Shown piece after piece: positions 1-6,568 of a DNA stretch of 6,721 bases. Origin of the DNA: Flammeovirgaceae bacterium (lineage in GTDB: Bacteria; Bacteroidota; Bacteroidia; Cytophagales; Cyclobacteriaceae); assembly GCA_947457025.1 (NCBI GenBank), contig CANGUI010000097.1, positions 1 to 6,721 of the forward strand, in the 5' to 3' direction. Positions within the stretch are counted from its first letter, which is position 1. Every line of letters starts with the position of its first letter. Made by a program: the position numbers and the translations under genes. Under the pieces are notes generated by a model. The model was not told where the DNA came from. It did not search any database and was given only the letters and a program-made list of their open reading frames with translations.

Positions 1-226
1 ATGTGTTGTGCAACGCCATACCCAATGTGTTGTTGCTTTCCGCAACACCTCACAGAGAAAAGAGTGACCACTTCCGCAGGATACTGCAATTGCTGAATGC
101 GGATGCATTCGCAGGGGAGGGCATGCCAACGCAAACTACTTGCGCCAGTGGAGGTTGAATTCACGCCCGCAGATTATCGAGTCGGCAATTTTGCGGAGAG
201 ATAATCTTTCGTCTGTAAAGCATGTA
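1..226. other. Intergenic region downstream of the TMEM175-like gene, with small inverted repeats
   Basis: No gene was found on either strand. Present are an 8-bp perfect inverted repeat, AGATTATC (171-178) with GATAATCT (200-207), just past the TMEM175-like stop; a hairpin GAATGC (95-100) with GCATTC (105-110); a hairpin TGTTGC (31-36) with GCAACA (42-47); and a 9-bp direct repeat ATGTGTTGT at 1-9 and 25-33. The first could aid 3'-end formation of the minus-strand transcript, but no T run follows it. Confidence 0.45.
171..207 (-). terminator. Possible weak transcription stop or 3'-end hairpin
   Basis: The 8-bp arms (171-178 and 200-207) enclose 21 nt that can form a further short stem, GCAA (185-188) with TTGC (191-194). 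It begins 19 nt beyond the stop codon of the TMEM175-like gene. The lack of a following U-tract makes intrinsic termination doubtful. Confidence 0.25.
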
Positions 227-835
227 TTAGCTGAGTTTTGCGTTTCCCTTTTCGGGAATAGCATGTAATAGCACAGGTATTAGAAATAGGTATAAGGCAA
301 CGGATGTTGAGATAAATGAAATCAGAATGATCGCCAGGTAAATGTATATGGGAAATAGAATTCTGTGTTTTGCATGTACAAAATGATCTAACGTGAAATT
401 CGGCTTTATAAATCTTTTTTTCCAGGCATACCAAAGCATAGAGTAGTTTGCAAGACTGGAAAAAATCAGGTTCACACTCATGAACATGATGCTCAATTTG
501 AAGTGCCTGAAGTTATAAAGTGTGTTAATTGAGAATGGTATTATGCAGATGAACATTAAAAAAATGATATTTAGCCAGCTACTTACTCTGTCGGTTTTCA
601 TTACGTGATGATGATGGAAGTGAGAGCCAATCCAAAAAATACCTAGCGTAATAAAGCCCATACAGTAAATAAACAATTCCTGAATGGTGTGGGTCAGGAA
701 ATGGTTATTCAGGCTAATTGCATCCAGACCTTTTGGAATCTTGATTTCCAAAATTATTATCGTCATCGCTATCGCAAATACACCGTCAGTCAGGGTTTGT
801 ATTCGTTTGATATCTAAGTCTTCCTCTACTGGCAT
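227..835 (-). CDS. TMEM175/DUF1211-family integral membrane protein (potassium-channel-like)
   Basis: This 202-residue protein has six predicted membrane helices: about 14-31, 51-69, 87-105, 115-137, 158-177 and 179-193. Helix 1 reads RIQTLTDGVFAIAMTIIILE (11-30), matching the family hallmark R-x3-F-S-D-G-V-F-A-I. Here Phe-Ser is replaced by Leu-Thr (L15, T16), while R11 and D17 are kept. A His cluster, SHFHHHH (71-77), follows helix 2, where the family often has one or two His. Known of the family: bacterial TMEM175 proteins are tetrameric K+-permeable channels about 200 residues long, so length is normal. The ATG at 835 is chosen because the conserved region begins ten residues later; an in-frame ATG at 931 would add 32 unlike, Cys/His-containing residues. 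The gene is more A+T-rich than the ABC operon and stands alone. Confidence 0.85.
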   Translation of the reverse strand: MPVEEDLDIKRIQTLTDGVFAIAMTIIILEIKIPKGLDAISLNNHFLTHTIQELFIYCMGFITLGIFWIGSHFHHHHVMKTDRVSSWLNIIFLMFICIIPFSINTLYNFRHFKLSIMFMSVNLIFSSLANYSMLWYAWKKRFIKPNFTLDHFVHAKHRILFPIYIYLAIILISFISTSVALYLFLIPVLLHAIPEKGNAKLS

Positions 836-1001
836 GTTATAGTATGTGTTAGCTTTTAAAAGTTCAACTGCTACCGGTTTGCTGTTCCCACAATGGCGGT
901 TTTTGGCAATCACATGATTTGAACACCTCATGTCTGATTAGCCAAAATACAGGCTTTTGAATTTCAAGCCACGTCGCTCAGGCAACGGCTGTTTTTGGTT
1001 G
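836..1001. other. Intergenic region upstream of the TMEM175-like gene
   Basis: This stretch should hold the promoter of the minus-strand gene at 227-835. The only candidate seen is TATTTTGG at 942-949 (minus strand), 7 of 8 matches to TAnnTTTG but without a TTG at proper distance. No terminator is obvious for the fragment ending at 1002. Confidence 0.4.
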
Positions 1002-1136
1002 TTATATCTCCGTCAGCCATTTTAACAAATCGTTCATTACTTCTTCTATATGATACTTGACTTCATGTTTTCCACTTTCCACAAAAATAATTCCTGGTAA
1101 ATATGGTCGGTATTCTTCGAGCGGGTATAAGGTAAG
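1002..1136 (-). pseudogene. C-terminal fragment of an unidentified protein
   Basis: The frame is open from just below a stop at 1137-1139 down to TAA at 1002-1004 and gives 44 residues that look like real protein, including EEYRPYLPGIIFVESGKH and IEEVMNDLLKWLTEI. The amphipathic C-terminal helix and the Gly-Ile-Ile-Phe-Val strand are protein-like, unlike the neighbouring block. No start codon precedes it; upstream sequence in the same frame is low-quality and broken. The simplest reading is the tail of a gene whose front was lost or separated by the inserted block. Whether it was once joined to the secreted-protein fragment at 2002-2310 cannot be decided. Family not recognised. Confidence 0.4.
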
Positions 1137-1484
1137 TTATTTTTTCGAGCTTTTTAAATTACTACTCCACAGCGGTGTACTACGAATGAAAGGACGCGGA
1201 TAAGTTTTTTTCCACGTTGGGTAGAAGATGGCAGGAGCTTGTATTTCTCGAGAGAATACAGGCAACGTCTGGCACATACGTCGTTCAGGTGGAATATGTA
1301 AACCTGCTAAGGGTACTGTGGTCAAAAGGTATGGTGGTAAACATGTAGAGAGAAGGTGGCGTATAAGGGGCTATCAGGAAAGTGTAAAGAAGCTGAACGA
1401 GAGTGAACCGCTGCTGATATGTAGAATGGGATCACGCGTTGGCGATACGACCGGATATCTTCACCGATGGGCTGACTGCAATGG

Positions 1485-1520
1485 GTAGCTGTTTGGTGGT
1501 TAAAGGCCAAACAGCACTAC
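1485..1520 (+). other. Strong RNA hairpin within the non-coding block
   Basis: CTGTTTGG (1489-1496) pairs perfectly with CCAAACAG (1507-1514) across a 10-nt loop. After a 2-nt bulge the stem continues as GTAG (1485-1488) with CTAC (1517-1520). Twelve Watson-Crick pairs in 36 nt is the clearest secondary structure in the window. It has no T run, so it is not a Rho-independent terminator. It supports reading the surrounding block as structured RNA. Confidence 0.6.
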
Positions 1521-1678
1521 GGCGGCAGCAGTTTTTCTGCTACGCATGTTCTCGCGCTTCGTTGACGCCGCTTGAGTATAGCAGTACTGATCGCAATCGA
1601 GACGCATTGTGTATTCTGGAGATGTAAGAGCGGAATATAGATTGTGATTAACGCGTGGTCATCGGCAGGCGTGCGTTG

Positions 1679-1714
1679 GTGAGAAATATGTTGAGTAGAA
1701 AATGAATGTCTCAC
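1679..1714 (+). other. RNA stem closing a 24-nt loop
   Basis: GTGAGA (1679-1684) and TCTCAC (1709-1714) are perfectly complementary. Six pairs could arise by chance, but the stem fits the structured-RNA character of the block. Confidence 0.3.
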
Positions 1715-1892
1715 ATGAAAACGTTTGCCGGGACAAATGGAGCTAGCCGGTGAACGTGTTAATAAATTTCACAGTTAGGCAGCTGTATGCGTAAACGGGA
1801 AATACGCCGCATGTGAAGTAATCAGCCACGTGGATCGGGAAGGTGTAGATATAAGCAAGAGATGGCAGGAGGTATGATGAAACGATAGCAGA

Positions 1893-1922
1893 CGCAGTAT
1901 CCACGAAGTGGAAGAGGCTGCG
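1893..1922 (+). other. RNA hairpin with internal loop
   Basis: CGCAG (1893-1897) pairs with CTGCG (1918-1922), and inside it CCAC (1901-1904) pairs with GTGG (1908-1911) around a GAA loop. It lies just downstream of the AGGAGG-ATG start-like signal in the probable intron remnant. Confidence 0.4.
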
Positions 1923-2001
1923 AGGAGGAAGTGGCCTGAATCCACGCGGCGGGGTGGGTCAGACCATTACGGAGCTGGGTAGGTCAATGAATTCGAGATA
2001 G

Positions 2002-2310
2002 TGCATACCAAAGTTTGAATTGTTTCAAATAGGCAATTTTCAATACGCCCTGCTGATCTACCACATGGCTGGTGAGCTGCGTTCCACGATTCAAAACATC
2101 CGGGCGATCATTTTTCACCACCAAAAATAGAAACGACAGCCGCTTGTACTCCTATTGCACCCACGTGTTCAATGTATTTCGTTTGGCGGCCGTGGTGTAT
2201 TGATTAAAACCGGGTGCAAGAATGGGTGGACTAAACGTTGCCTGAGCTTGTACAAAGTAAAACGACATCACCGCGAACAGCGCGAGCAGTCTTAGGGCCA
2301 AACGGTTCAT
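2002..2310 (-). pseudogene. Truncated gene for a secreted protein with signal peptide, last gene of the ABC operon
   Basis: The ATG (2308-2310) overlaps the DUF1826 stop as ATGA. The product begins MNRLALRLLALFAVMSFYF and has a clear signal peptide: basic n-region, hydrophobic core, AQA cleavage site with cut after residue 24. The mature part starts TFSPPILAPGFNQYTTAAK. An in-frame TAG (2152-2154) stops it after 52 codons. Beyond that the same frame stays open to a TGA at 1984-1986 and reads like protein (for example SHVVDQQGVLKIAYLKQF) until about 2002, where coding character ends at the non-coding block. The mature part was not recognised as any family. Either the gene is decayed by a nonsense mutation plus truncation, or it is a genuine 52-residue secreted peptide (2152-2310). 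Position in the operon suggests a periplasmic or outer-membrane partner of the transporter. Confidence 0.55.
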
Positions 2311-2972
2311 GCGTCCAGTCTCAGCAGCAGTCGCTTTTCCTTTTGGGCGGAGACCGGTGGCGAACGGTGAACGATTCCCTTGCCGTAATTGGCAGTCGAG
2401 GCTTCTCCTTTCAAAATGGCTACATCGAATTGCTGCAGGCGGTTTATCCGGCTCCAGTCGCGGATGATCTCATCGTTGGTGCCGCCCATCAGTTTTTTCC
2501 GGTTGACGTTGTCGTCCGGTGTCCATTCCGTGCCCGGTCCGTAATACGTACAAAGGAGCCTCAGATCGTATCGATCAGTATGAAATCGCTCACAGGCATC
2601 ATCGCTAACCACTTTCAAAATCAACTTGACTTTCGACCGGCCGGTGATTTGGATGAAGGCCCGGATGATCGTGGCCAGATCGTGCGCAAATTCTTTTGCG
2701 ATGGCGGAATCTCCCCCGACACGGGTTAGCTGAACGTCCAGCACAGCGTCAACGGTGCCAACGGAAACCACGTGATCAATACCTGGAAAATCAATTTGAA
2801 TCAGTCGCTCAGAAAACGAACGGATACCCTCCGTACCGGCACGCGGCATGAAGACCAGATTAACGTCCGGCTGATGAATCAAATGCCATTCCTGCCAGTC
2901 GCCTACTTCACATTGCCGGCCGGGTATTGTCTTTTGCGCTACCGCAAACCAATTATTCAGGAGGCTAACCAT
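2307..2972 (-). CDS. DUF1826 domain-containing protein
   Basis: This 221-residue soluble protein has no signal peptide or membrane segment. The family is recognised by the block around ERFHTDRYDLRLL (128-140) and TYYGPGTEW (142-150), then LKGE (187-190) and GKGIVHRSPPV (197-207), all strongly conserved in DUF1826. Biochemical function is not established. From memory, DUF1826 genes in proteobacteria often lie beside COG0523/CobW metallochaperone genes and other zinc-limitation genes. HxD (His131, Asp133) and a distal His202 resemble a metal-binding facial triad, which is inference. The ATG at 2972 lies inside the upstream permease gene (16-nt overlap). Its TGA overlaps the next ATG by 4 nt (ATGA). 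Both overlaps place it firmly in the ABC operon. Confidence 0.85.
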   Translation of the reverse strand: MVSLLNNWFAVAQKTIPGRQCEVGDWQEWHLIHQPDVNLVFMPRAGTEGIRSFSERLIQIDFPGIDHVVSVGTVDAVLDVQLTRVGGDSAIAKEFAHDLATIIRAFIQITGRSKVKLILKVVSDDACERFHTDRYDLRLLCTYYGPGTEWTPDDNVNRKKLMGGTNDEIIRDWSRINRLQQFDVAILKGEASTANYGKGIVHRSPPVSAQKEKRLLLRLDA

Positions 2973-4384
2973 CGCTCGGCCGAACTCGTTTGGTAAACAC
3001 GGAAACTAACGCCAAGAACGACCGCGGCAAACACCGCTATCAGCAGCAAATCGATGGCCCAAACCGGTTGAACGCGGCTTTGATAGCGCGGCTCGGGAAG
3101 CTGATCTAAATCGGAGGCTTGCAGCAGTTCATTGGCAAACATGCGGGGAATGAAGTAATTCCGCCAGGTCTCATTGAACCCAATCACCTGATGGCGAAAA
3201 TCGGTGTAGTGGGCCGTGGATGTACCCGCGAGATCATTTAACCCGGCCTGAAGCAAGATAGCCGGAGACAACACTTTGAATCGATCTACCCATTCCTGTT
3301 GCTGGGCTAATGCACCATCGTACTCGTCCAGCACTGGTTGCACCGCCTTCTTCAGAACATCGACCGAAGCAAAATACTTCAGCCAGAACTGATACTGGTT
3401 AGCTACAGTTGAGTCCTGTTGACCGAGTTCCGGATGATCGCGGTAGTAGCTGGTCAGAATTTCGCTCGCCCTTTTTTCGGCATCCGCTTCAGCCACCCGG
3501 TAGTTGTGAATCATATTGATGCGGGAAGGAACAGGGTAAACCGCATTCGCCAATTGACTGACGATGGAAGGCACAAGTAGCACCAACACCACCCAGACGG
3601 AAACCAGCACAATCGCATTTTGCCCCGAAGACCATCCCAACAGACTGACCAGAAAGGAAACGGCAAACCAAAACAAGACATAAACGCAGATCAACAACAG
3701 CAGCCAAAATAACCCGGTAGACATGGCAATACCGTGCCAGGCCAGAACGATGAGTAGCGTGGCCGCGATGAGCCCGACTACAACAGCATAGCGAAGCGCC
3801 AGTTTGGCCACAAGCCAACTGAACAACGAAACTGGCTGCGATAAGGTAAGCCGTAAAGAACCCGACTCCTTATCGGATGACAGCAGATTATAGCTGAATG
3901 CCAGCACCAACAACGGCAACAGGTACACGCAGACAAATGCCAGATCAAATGAGCCGAAAAGCAATTGCACCGGATTGGCCAGTTCTGAAAAACCAAGAGA
4001 ATAGGCTTCTCCGTACAATTTCGGTTTGGCAAAATGGGTAAACAAATCGCTCTGCCCGGTTGCTACAAACGCCAACGGCTGGGCATCCATGGCCACCACT
4101 TTACCCATGCGCTGACCGTACGTGCTGAGTAGGCGCGGATTACGCCTGGCCTCGCCATATTGCCTAAGGCCCCGTGCCACCGAATCAATTTCTCCTCTTC
4201 GCTTCGACTCGGCTTGCCGCAACTCTCCACGGGCCTTTGCGATTGACGCCTGCCGTTCCAAAACTTTCTCCTGGCCATTGCGAATGGCAAAAAACAGTAA
4301 ACCAAAAAAGATCAGCGAGAGCACGACCACCCACCGGTCGCGCCAGACCGAGACCCATTCGTACTTGACGTGTAAGCGAAACAT
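2957..4384 (-). CDS. ABC-2 type permease, DUF3526-like (second permease)
   Basis: This 475-residue membrane protein shares the plan of its neighbour: TM1 about 18-34, a charged loop with likely coiled coil (about 38-75), TM2 about 145-163, coupling segment LLSSDKESGSLRLTLSQ (167-183), TM3 about 197-215, TM4 about 225-247, TM5 about 257-274, a long extracytoplasmic loop and TM6 about 442-461. The loop contains AGTSTAHYTDFRHQVIGFN (386-404), the counterpart of the first permease's His-rich DUF3526 motif but with fewer His. The two subunits would form a heterodimer with two copies of the ATPase. Its 3' end overlaps the DUF1826 gene by 16 nt, which argues for translational coupling. No periplasmic binding protein gene is present, so an exporter or an outer-membrane-linked function is more likely than classic uptake. 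Confidence 0.9.
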   Translation of the reverse strand: MFRLHVKYEWVSVWRDRWVVVLSLIFFGLLFFAIRNGQEKVLERQASIAKARGELRQAESKRRGEIDSVARGLRQYGEARRNPRLLSTYGQRMGKVVAMDAQPLAFVATGQSDLFTHFAKPKLYGEAYSLGFSELANPVQLLFGSFDLAFVCVYLLPLLVLAFSYNLLSSDKESGSLRLTLSQPVSLFSWLVAKLALRYAVVVGLIAATLLIVLAWHGIAMSTGLFWLLLLICVYVLFWFAVSFLVSLLGWSSGQNAIVLVSVWVVLVLLVPSIVSQLANAVYPVPSRINMIHNYRVAEADAEKRASEILTSYYRDHPELGQQDSTVANQYQFWLKYFASVDVLKKAVQPVLDEYDGALAQQQEWVDRFKVLSPAILLQAGLNDLAGTSTAHYTDFRHQVIGFNETWRNYFIPRMFANELLQASDLDQLPEPRYQSRVQPVWAIDLLLIAVFAAVVLGVSFRVYQTSSAERWLAS

Positions 4385-4393
4385 ACGGGGGAA

Positions 4394-5809
4394 TTAAAAG
4401 ACTTTCATTTGACGAACGGCAACGAGCATGCCCACTCCGGACAAAACCCACCACGCCAGCAAAACCAAAAAATGGCCTGCATTCGCCTCTACTATCGATT
4501 GGTACCGAACGGGCTCATAGGCAAAATCCGGCACGGCACGCCACAACTTTTCATCGGCCCTGTAGTCCCACTGGCCGGTGCGCGAGTTATCTACCATATC
4601 GCCATTCAGCCTGCCCACCAGCATAAGCCGGTACTTTTCAGCTTCATCGGCAAAGTGCCAATGTGCGTGGTAGTCGGTGCGGCACAGGGCCATGGATAGA
4701 AACCGGGCCGGCAAAAAAGGAGAAAGCGCAGCAGACGTGCGGTACACCTTCGATTGCTTCTGATAAATTTCTTTCAAAACCTGATAATGCTTGAAGTAGA
4801 TTTCGGCCTCATGCTCCTCTCCTTTCTGCATCAGGTAACCGTCCCAATTGAAAGGCAACTTCTTCACGCTGTCGACACCATACTTCTGCAGTGTTTCGGC
4901 TTCCAACTTTTTCGACTCGGCATTCCAGGGATCATGACCGTTCAGCCCATTCGTTTTGTCTTCCGCTATTTGTTCCTCAAATTCAAGTTGAGTCGGATAC
5001 GGATAGAGTGCATCCGCCACCACCGATGTCGCCTTGGGCATGGCGAGGCACGAGAGAATCCAAATACCCAAAAGCAAGACAAAAGCGAGGCTTGATTTGC
5101 GCACAGATGCCGATACCAAAATGGATACATTGATGAATACACCATAATACAGGAGATAAACCAGCGCCAGCAGGATCAGCGGCCACCAGCTAAAGAGCCC
5201 AAAGTCTTCGAGGTTGGCCAGCAGAACACCACCGACCAAAAACACCAGCAGCGTGAGCACCGCTACCGGTGTAAACACGGCCAGCCATTTGCCCAGCGCC
5301 AGTTTCCAGGGAGATATCCCCTGGCTCATCATCACCCGCAAGGTACCGCTCTCGCGTTCGCGACTTACCGAGTTGAACGCAATCAGAATGATGAACAGCG
5401 GCACCATGAACATCAAAATGAAATCCGGCGAAAGATCACCAAAGCGTGATAGGGCAGTCTGATCCTGCGCAGCCATGTACTGGGCATCGTTCCGTTTGTG
5501 GGCTTCCAAATAGATGCTCACACCCGAATACTTATCTACCCCATTATCGAGCAACGATAGCGGGTATTTCGGCTTAAAGGCATAGGTGCCATAGTGCGCA
5601 GCCGAATGCGGATTCTTCGAACCCTGACTGACCCATTCACTTCGCGCATTTCTGCGGGCTGCTTCGTGTTGTTCGTTTACCTGCCGGTAATACTGACGAC
5701 CGACCCCGATGGCCGTCACCACCAGAATCGCCACCGTAAGCAAGGCCACCCTGAATCTTCCTTCACGAAAAATTTCCAGCAATTCCTTTCGAACGATTTC
5801 CCTGATCAT
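4394..5809 (-). CDS. ABC-2 type permease, DUF3526-like (first permease)
   Basis: This 471-residue inner-membrane subunit has TM1 at about 21-37, a large extracytoplasmic loop (about 38-128), TM2 about 129-146, TM3 about 177-198, TM4 about 209-234, TM5 about 240-258, a second large loop (about 259-445) and TM6 about 447-466. The cytoplasmic segment SVSRERESGTLRVMMSQ (147-163) after TM2 is the characteristic ABC-2 coupling region. The second loop carries TDYHAHWHFADEAEKYR (378-394), matching the 'TD..H..F...AE.YR' pattern of DUF3526 proteins, here with three closely spaced His (381, 383, 385). The ATG at 5809 is preferred: a TTG at 5819-5821 in the same frame would overlap the ATPase stop and add only four residues. 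The next permease starts 9 nt after its stop. It is not a copy of the second permease, though the topology is the same. The substrate is unknown. Confidence 0.9.
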   Translation of the reverse strand: MIREIVRKELLEIFREGRFRVALLTVAILVVTAIGVGRQYYRQVNEQHEAARRNARSEWVSQGSKNPHSAAHYGTYAFKPKYPLSLLDNGVDKYSGVSIYLEAHKRNDAQYMAAQDQTALSRFGDLSPDFILMFMVPLFIILIAFNSVSRERESGTLRVMMSQGISPWKLALGKWLAVFTPVAVLTLLVFLVGGVLLANLEDFGLFSWWPLILLALVYLLYYGVFINVSILVSASVRKSSLAFVLLLGIWILSCLAMPKATSVVADALYPYPTQLEFEEQIAEDKTNGLNGHDPWNAESKKLEAETLQKYGVDSVKKLPFNWDGYLMQKGEEHEAEIYFKHYQVLKEIYQKQSKVYRTSAALSPFLPARFLSMALCRTDYHAHWHFADEAEKYRLMLVGRLNGDMVDNSRTGQWDYRADEKLWRAVPDFAYEPVRYQSIVEANAGHFLVLLAWWVLSGVGMLVAVRQMKVF

Positions 5810-5817
5810 AGGCAATG

Positions 5818-6516
5818 TCAATTCATGTGTTTCAAATACAACCGCTCCAGGTCCTGGTGATTGATCTGGTCGGTGGTCATAGACTCGACCAAGTTGCCCT
5901 CCTTCATAATGCCAATGTGGGTACCAGTTTCGATGGCGCGAAATAAATCGTGCGTGGCCATAAGGGTGGCAACGCCCAACTCACTGAGTTTCTTCAGCAG
6001 CGCAGCAAACTCGTTGCTCGCTTTCGGGTCAAGACCGGAGGTCGGTTCGTCCAGCAACAGAACGTCTGCCTTTTTTGCCAACGCTATGGCTACGCCAACT
6101 TTTTGGCGCATACCTTTGGAGTAGGTGGACACGCGCTGGTGGTGGGCCACCTCCCGCAGCCCTGCTTCGTTCAAGTAGTTCGTCAACTCGGCTGATGGAT
6201 ATTTTCGCCCAGCCAGTGCTGAGAAATAGTGAAGATTCTCAACCCCGGTCAGGTTGGGGTACAGCATGAGGTTTTCAGGAATGTATGCCAGCATCTTTTT
6301 GGTGGCCAACGGTTGCTGAGCCGTATCCACCTGGTTGATCAAGGCCTGTCCGGAGGTTGGTGATATGAAATTGAGAAACAAGTTGATCGTTGTGGTTTTG
6401 CCCGCACCATTGGCGCCAAGAAGGCAAAAGATATCGCCTTTGTTCACCTTGAAGCTGACACCCTTAAGGGCGGAAACTCCATTATACGACTTCGAGAGAT
6501 TGACCGCTTCCAGCAT
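5818..6516 (-). CDS. ABC transporter ATP-binding protein (ABC-2 exporter type)
   Basis: This 232-residue cytoplasmic ATPase energises the transporter whose permeases follow. All motifs are intact: Walker A GANGAGKT (34-41), a Q-loop region reading YIPEN (78-82) with Glu where many ABC proteins have Gln, signature YSKGM (132-136), Walker B DVLLLDEP (151-158), D-loop SGLDP (160-164) and H-loop THD (His189). The YSKGM signature and Glu in the Q-loop are common in NosF/CcmA-like ATPases that pair with ABC-2 permeases. Length is normal for a single-domain ATPase without the C-terminal extension of drug exporters. The ATG at 6516 is chosen because MLEAVNLSKSY begins right at the first beta strand and fits the promoter. 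Its stop is 8 nt before the next ATG. The substrate is not readable from the ATPase. Confidence 0.95.
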   Translation of the reverse strand: MLEAVNLSKSYNGVSALKGVSFKVNKGDIFCLLGANGAGKTTTINLFLNFISPTSGQALINQVDTAQQPLATKKMLAYIPENLMLYPNLTGVENLHYFSALAGRKYPSAELTNYLNEAGLREVAHHQRVSTYSKGMRQKVGVAIALAKKADVLLLDEPTSGLDPKASNEFAALLKKLSELGVATLMATHDLFRAIETGTHIGIMKEGNLVESMTTDQINHQDLERLYLKHMN

Positions 6517-6537
6517 CCGTTATTTGATTAATGAGGT

Positions 6538-6568
6538 CAAATGTAGGACCTGTATTCATTAATTGCAA
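6538..6568 (-). promoter_or_regulatory. Bacteroidota-type promoter (TTG - 20 nt - TACATTTG) of the ABC operon
   Basis: On the minus strand TTG (6566-6568) is followed after exactly 20 nt by TACATTTG (6538-6545). This is a full match to the phylum's -7 consensus TAnnTTTG with the -33 TTG at the usual spacing. Transcription should start a few bases below 6538, leaving a leader of only about 15-20 nt before the ATG at 6516. No Shine-Dalgarno sequence is seen, as is normal in this phylum. The -33 element sits inside the 23-bp palindrome. Confidence 0.7.

Larger units (their letters stand above)
1140..2001 (+). mobile_element. Probable decayed 5' part of a group II intron; no functional gene in this 860-bp stretch
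   Basis: No frame holds a credible gene and all six are broken every 50-90 codons. The plus strand is visibly purine-rich (for instance 1321-1440) and holds several good hairpins (1485-1520, 1679-1714, 1893-1922), as expected of structured RNA. Near its right end AGGAGG (1867-1872) is followed by tandem ATGs (1874, 1877), but that frame stops at TAG 1886. A neighbouring frame is open over 1855-1998 and ends at TAG 1999-2001. This resembles domains I-III of a bacterial group II intron followed by the broken start of its reverse-transcriptase gene. No reverse-transcriptase motifs and no convincing domain V are present, so the element would be truncated and dead. The edges are approximate, set where the flanking minus-strand coding frames stop. 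Alternatives: another large structured RNA or an unrecognised decayed insertion sequence. Confidence 0.33.

Noticed and set aside
836..931. N-terminal extension of the TMEM175-like protein to an ATG at 931
   Set aside because: The 32 extra residues do not resemble the family, whose members start about ten residues before the R-x3-FSD motif; the ATG at 835 fits.
942..949. TATTTTGG as a -7 box for the TMEM175-like gene
   Set aside because: It has one mismatch to TAnnTTTG, and the nearest TTG is only about 15 nt upstream instead of about 20.
1228..1488. 86-codon plus-strand open frame in the non-coding block
   Set aside because: Composition looks like translated structured RNA, it has no recognisable domain, and similar short frames occur in the other phases.
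1781..1815. Possible group II intron domain V around GTATGCG ... CGCATGT
   Set aside because: It resembles the domain V stem, but the catalytic AGC context and the complementary 3' strand do not pair properly; only a short GCGTA/TACGC stem forms.
2238..2729. 163-codon open frame on the plus strand
   Set aside because: It lies antisense to the DUF1826 gene, has no family resemblance, and its openness follows from the codon pattern of the real gene opposite.
5810..5821. TTG start for the first permease at 5819-5821
   Set aside because: An ATG four codons later gives a normal N-terminus (MIREIVRKELL) and a clean 8-nt gap after the ATPase stop.
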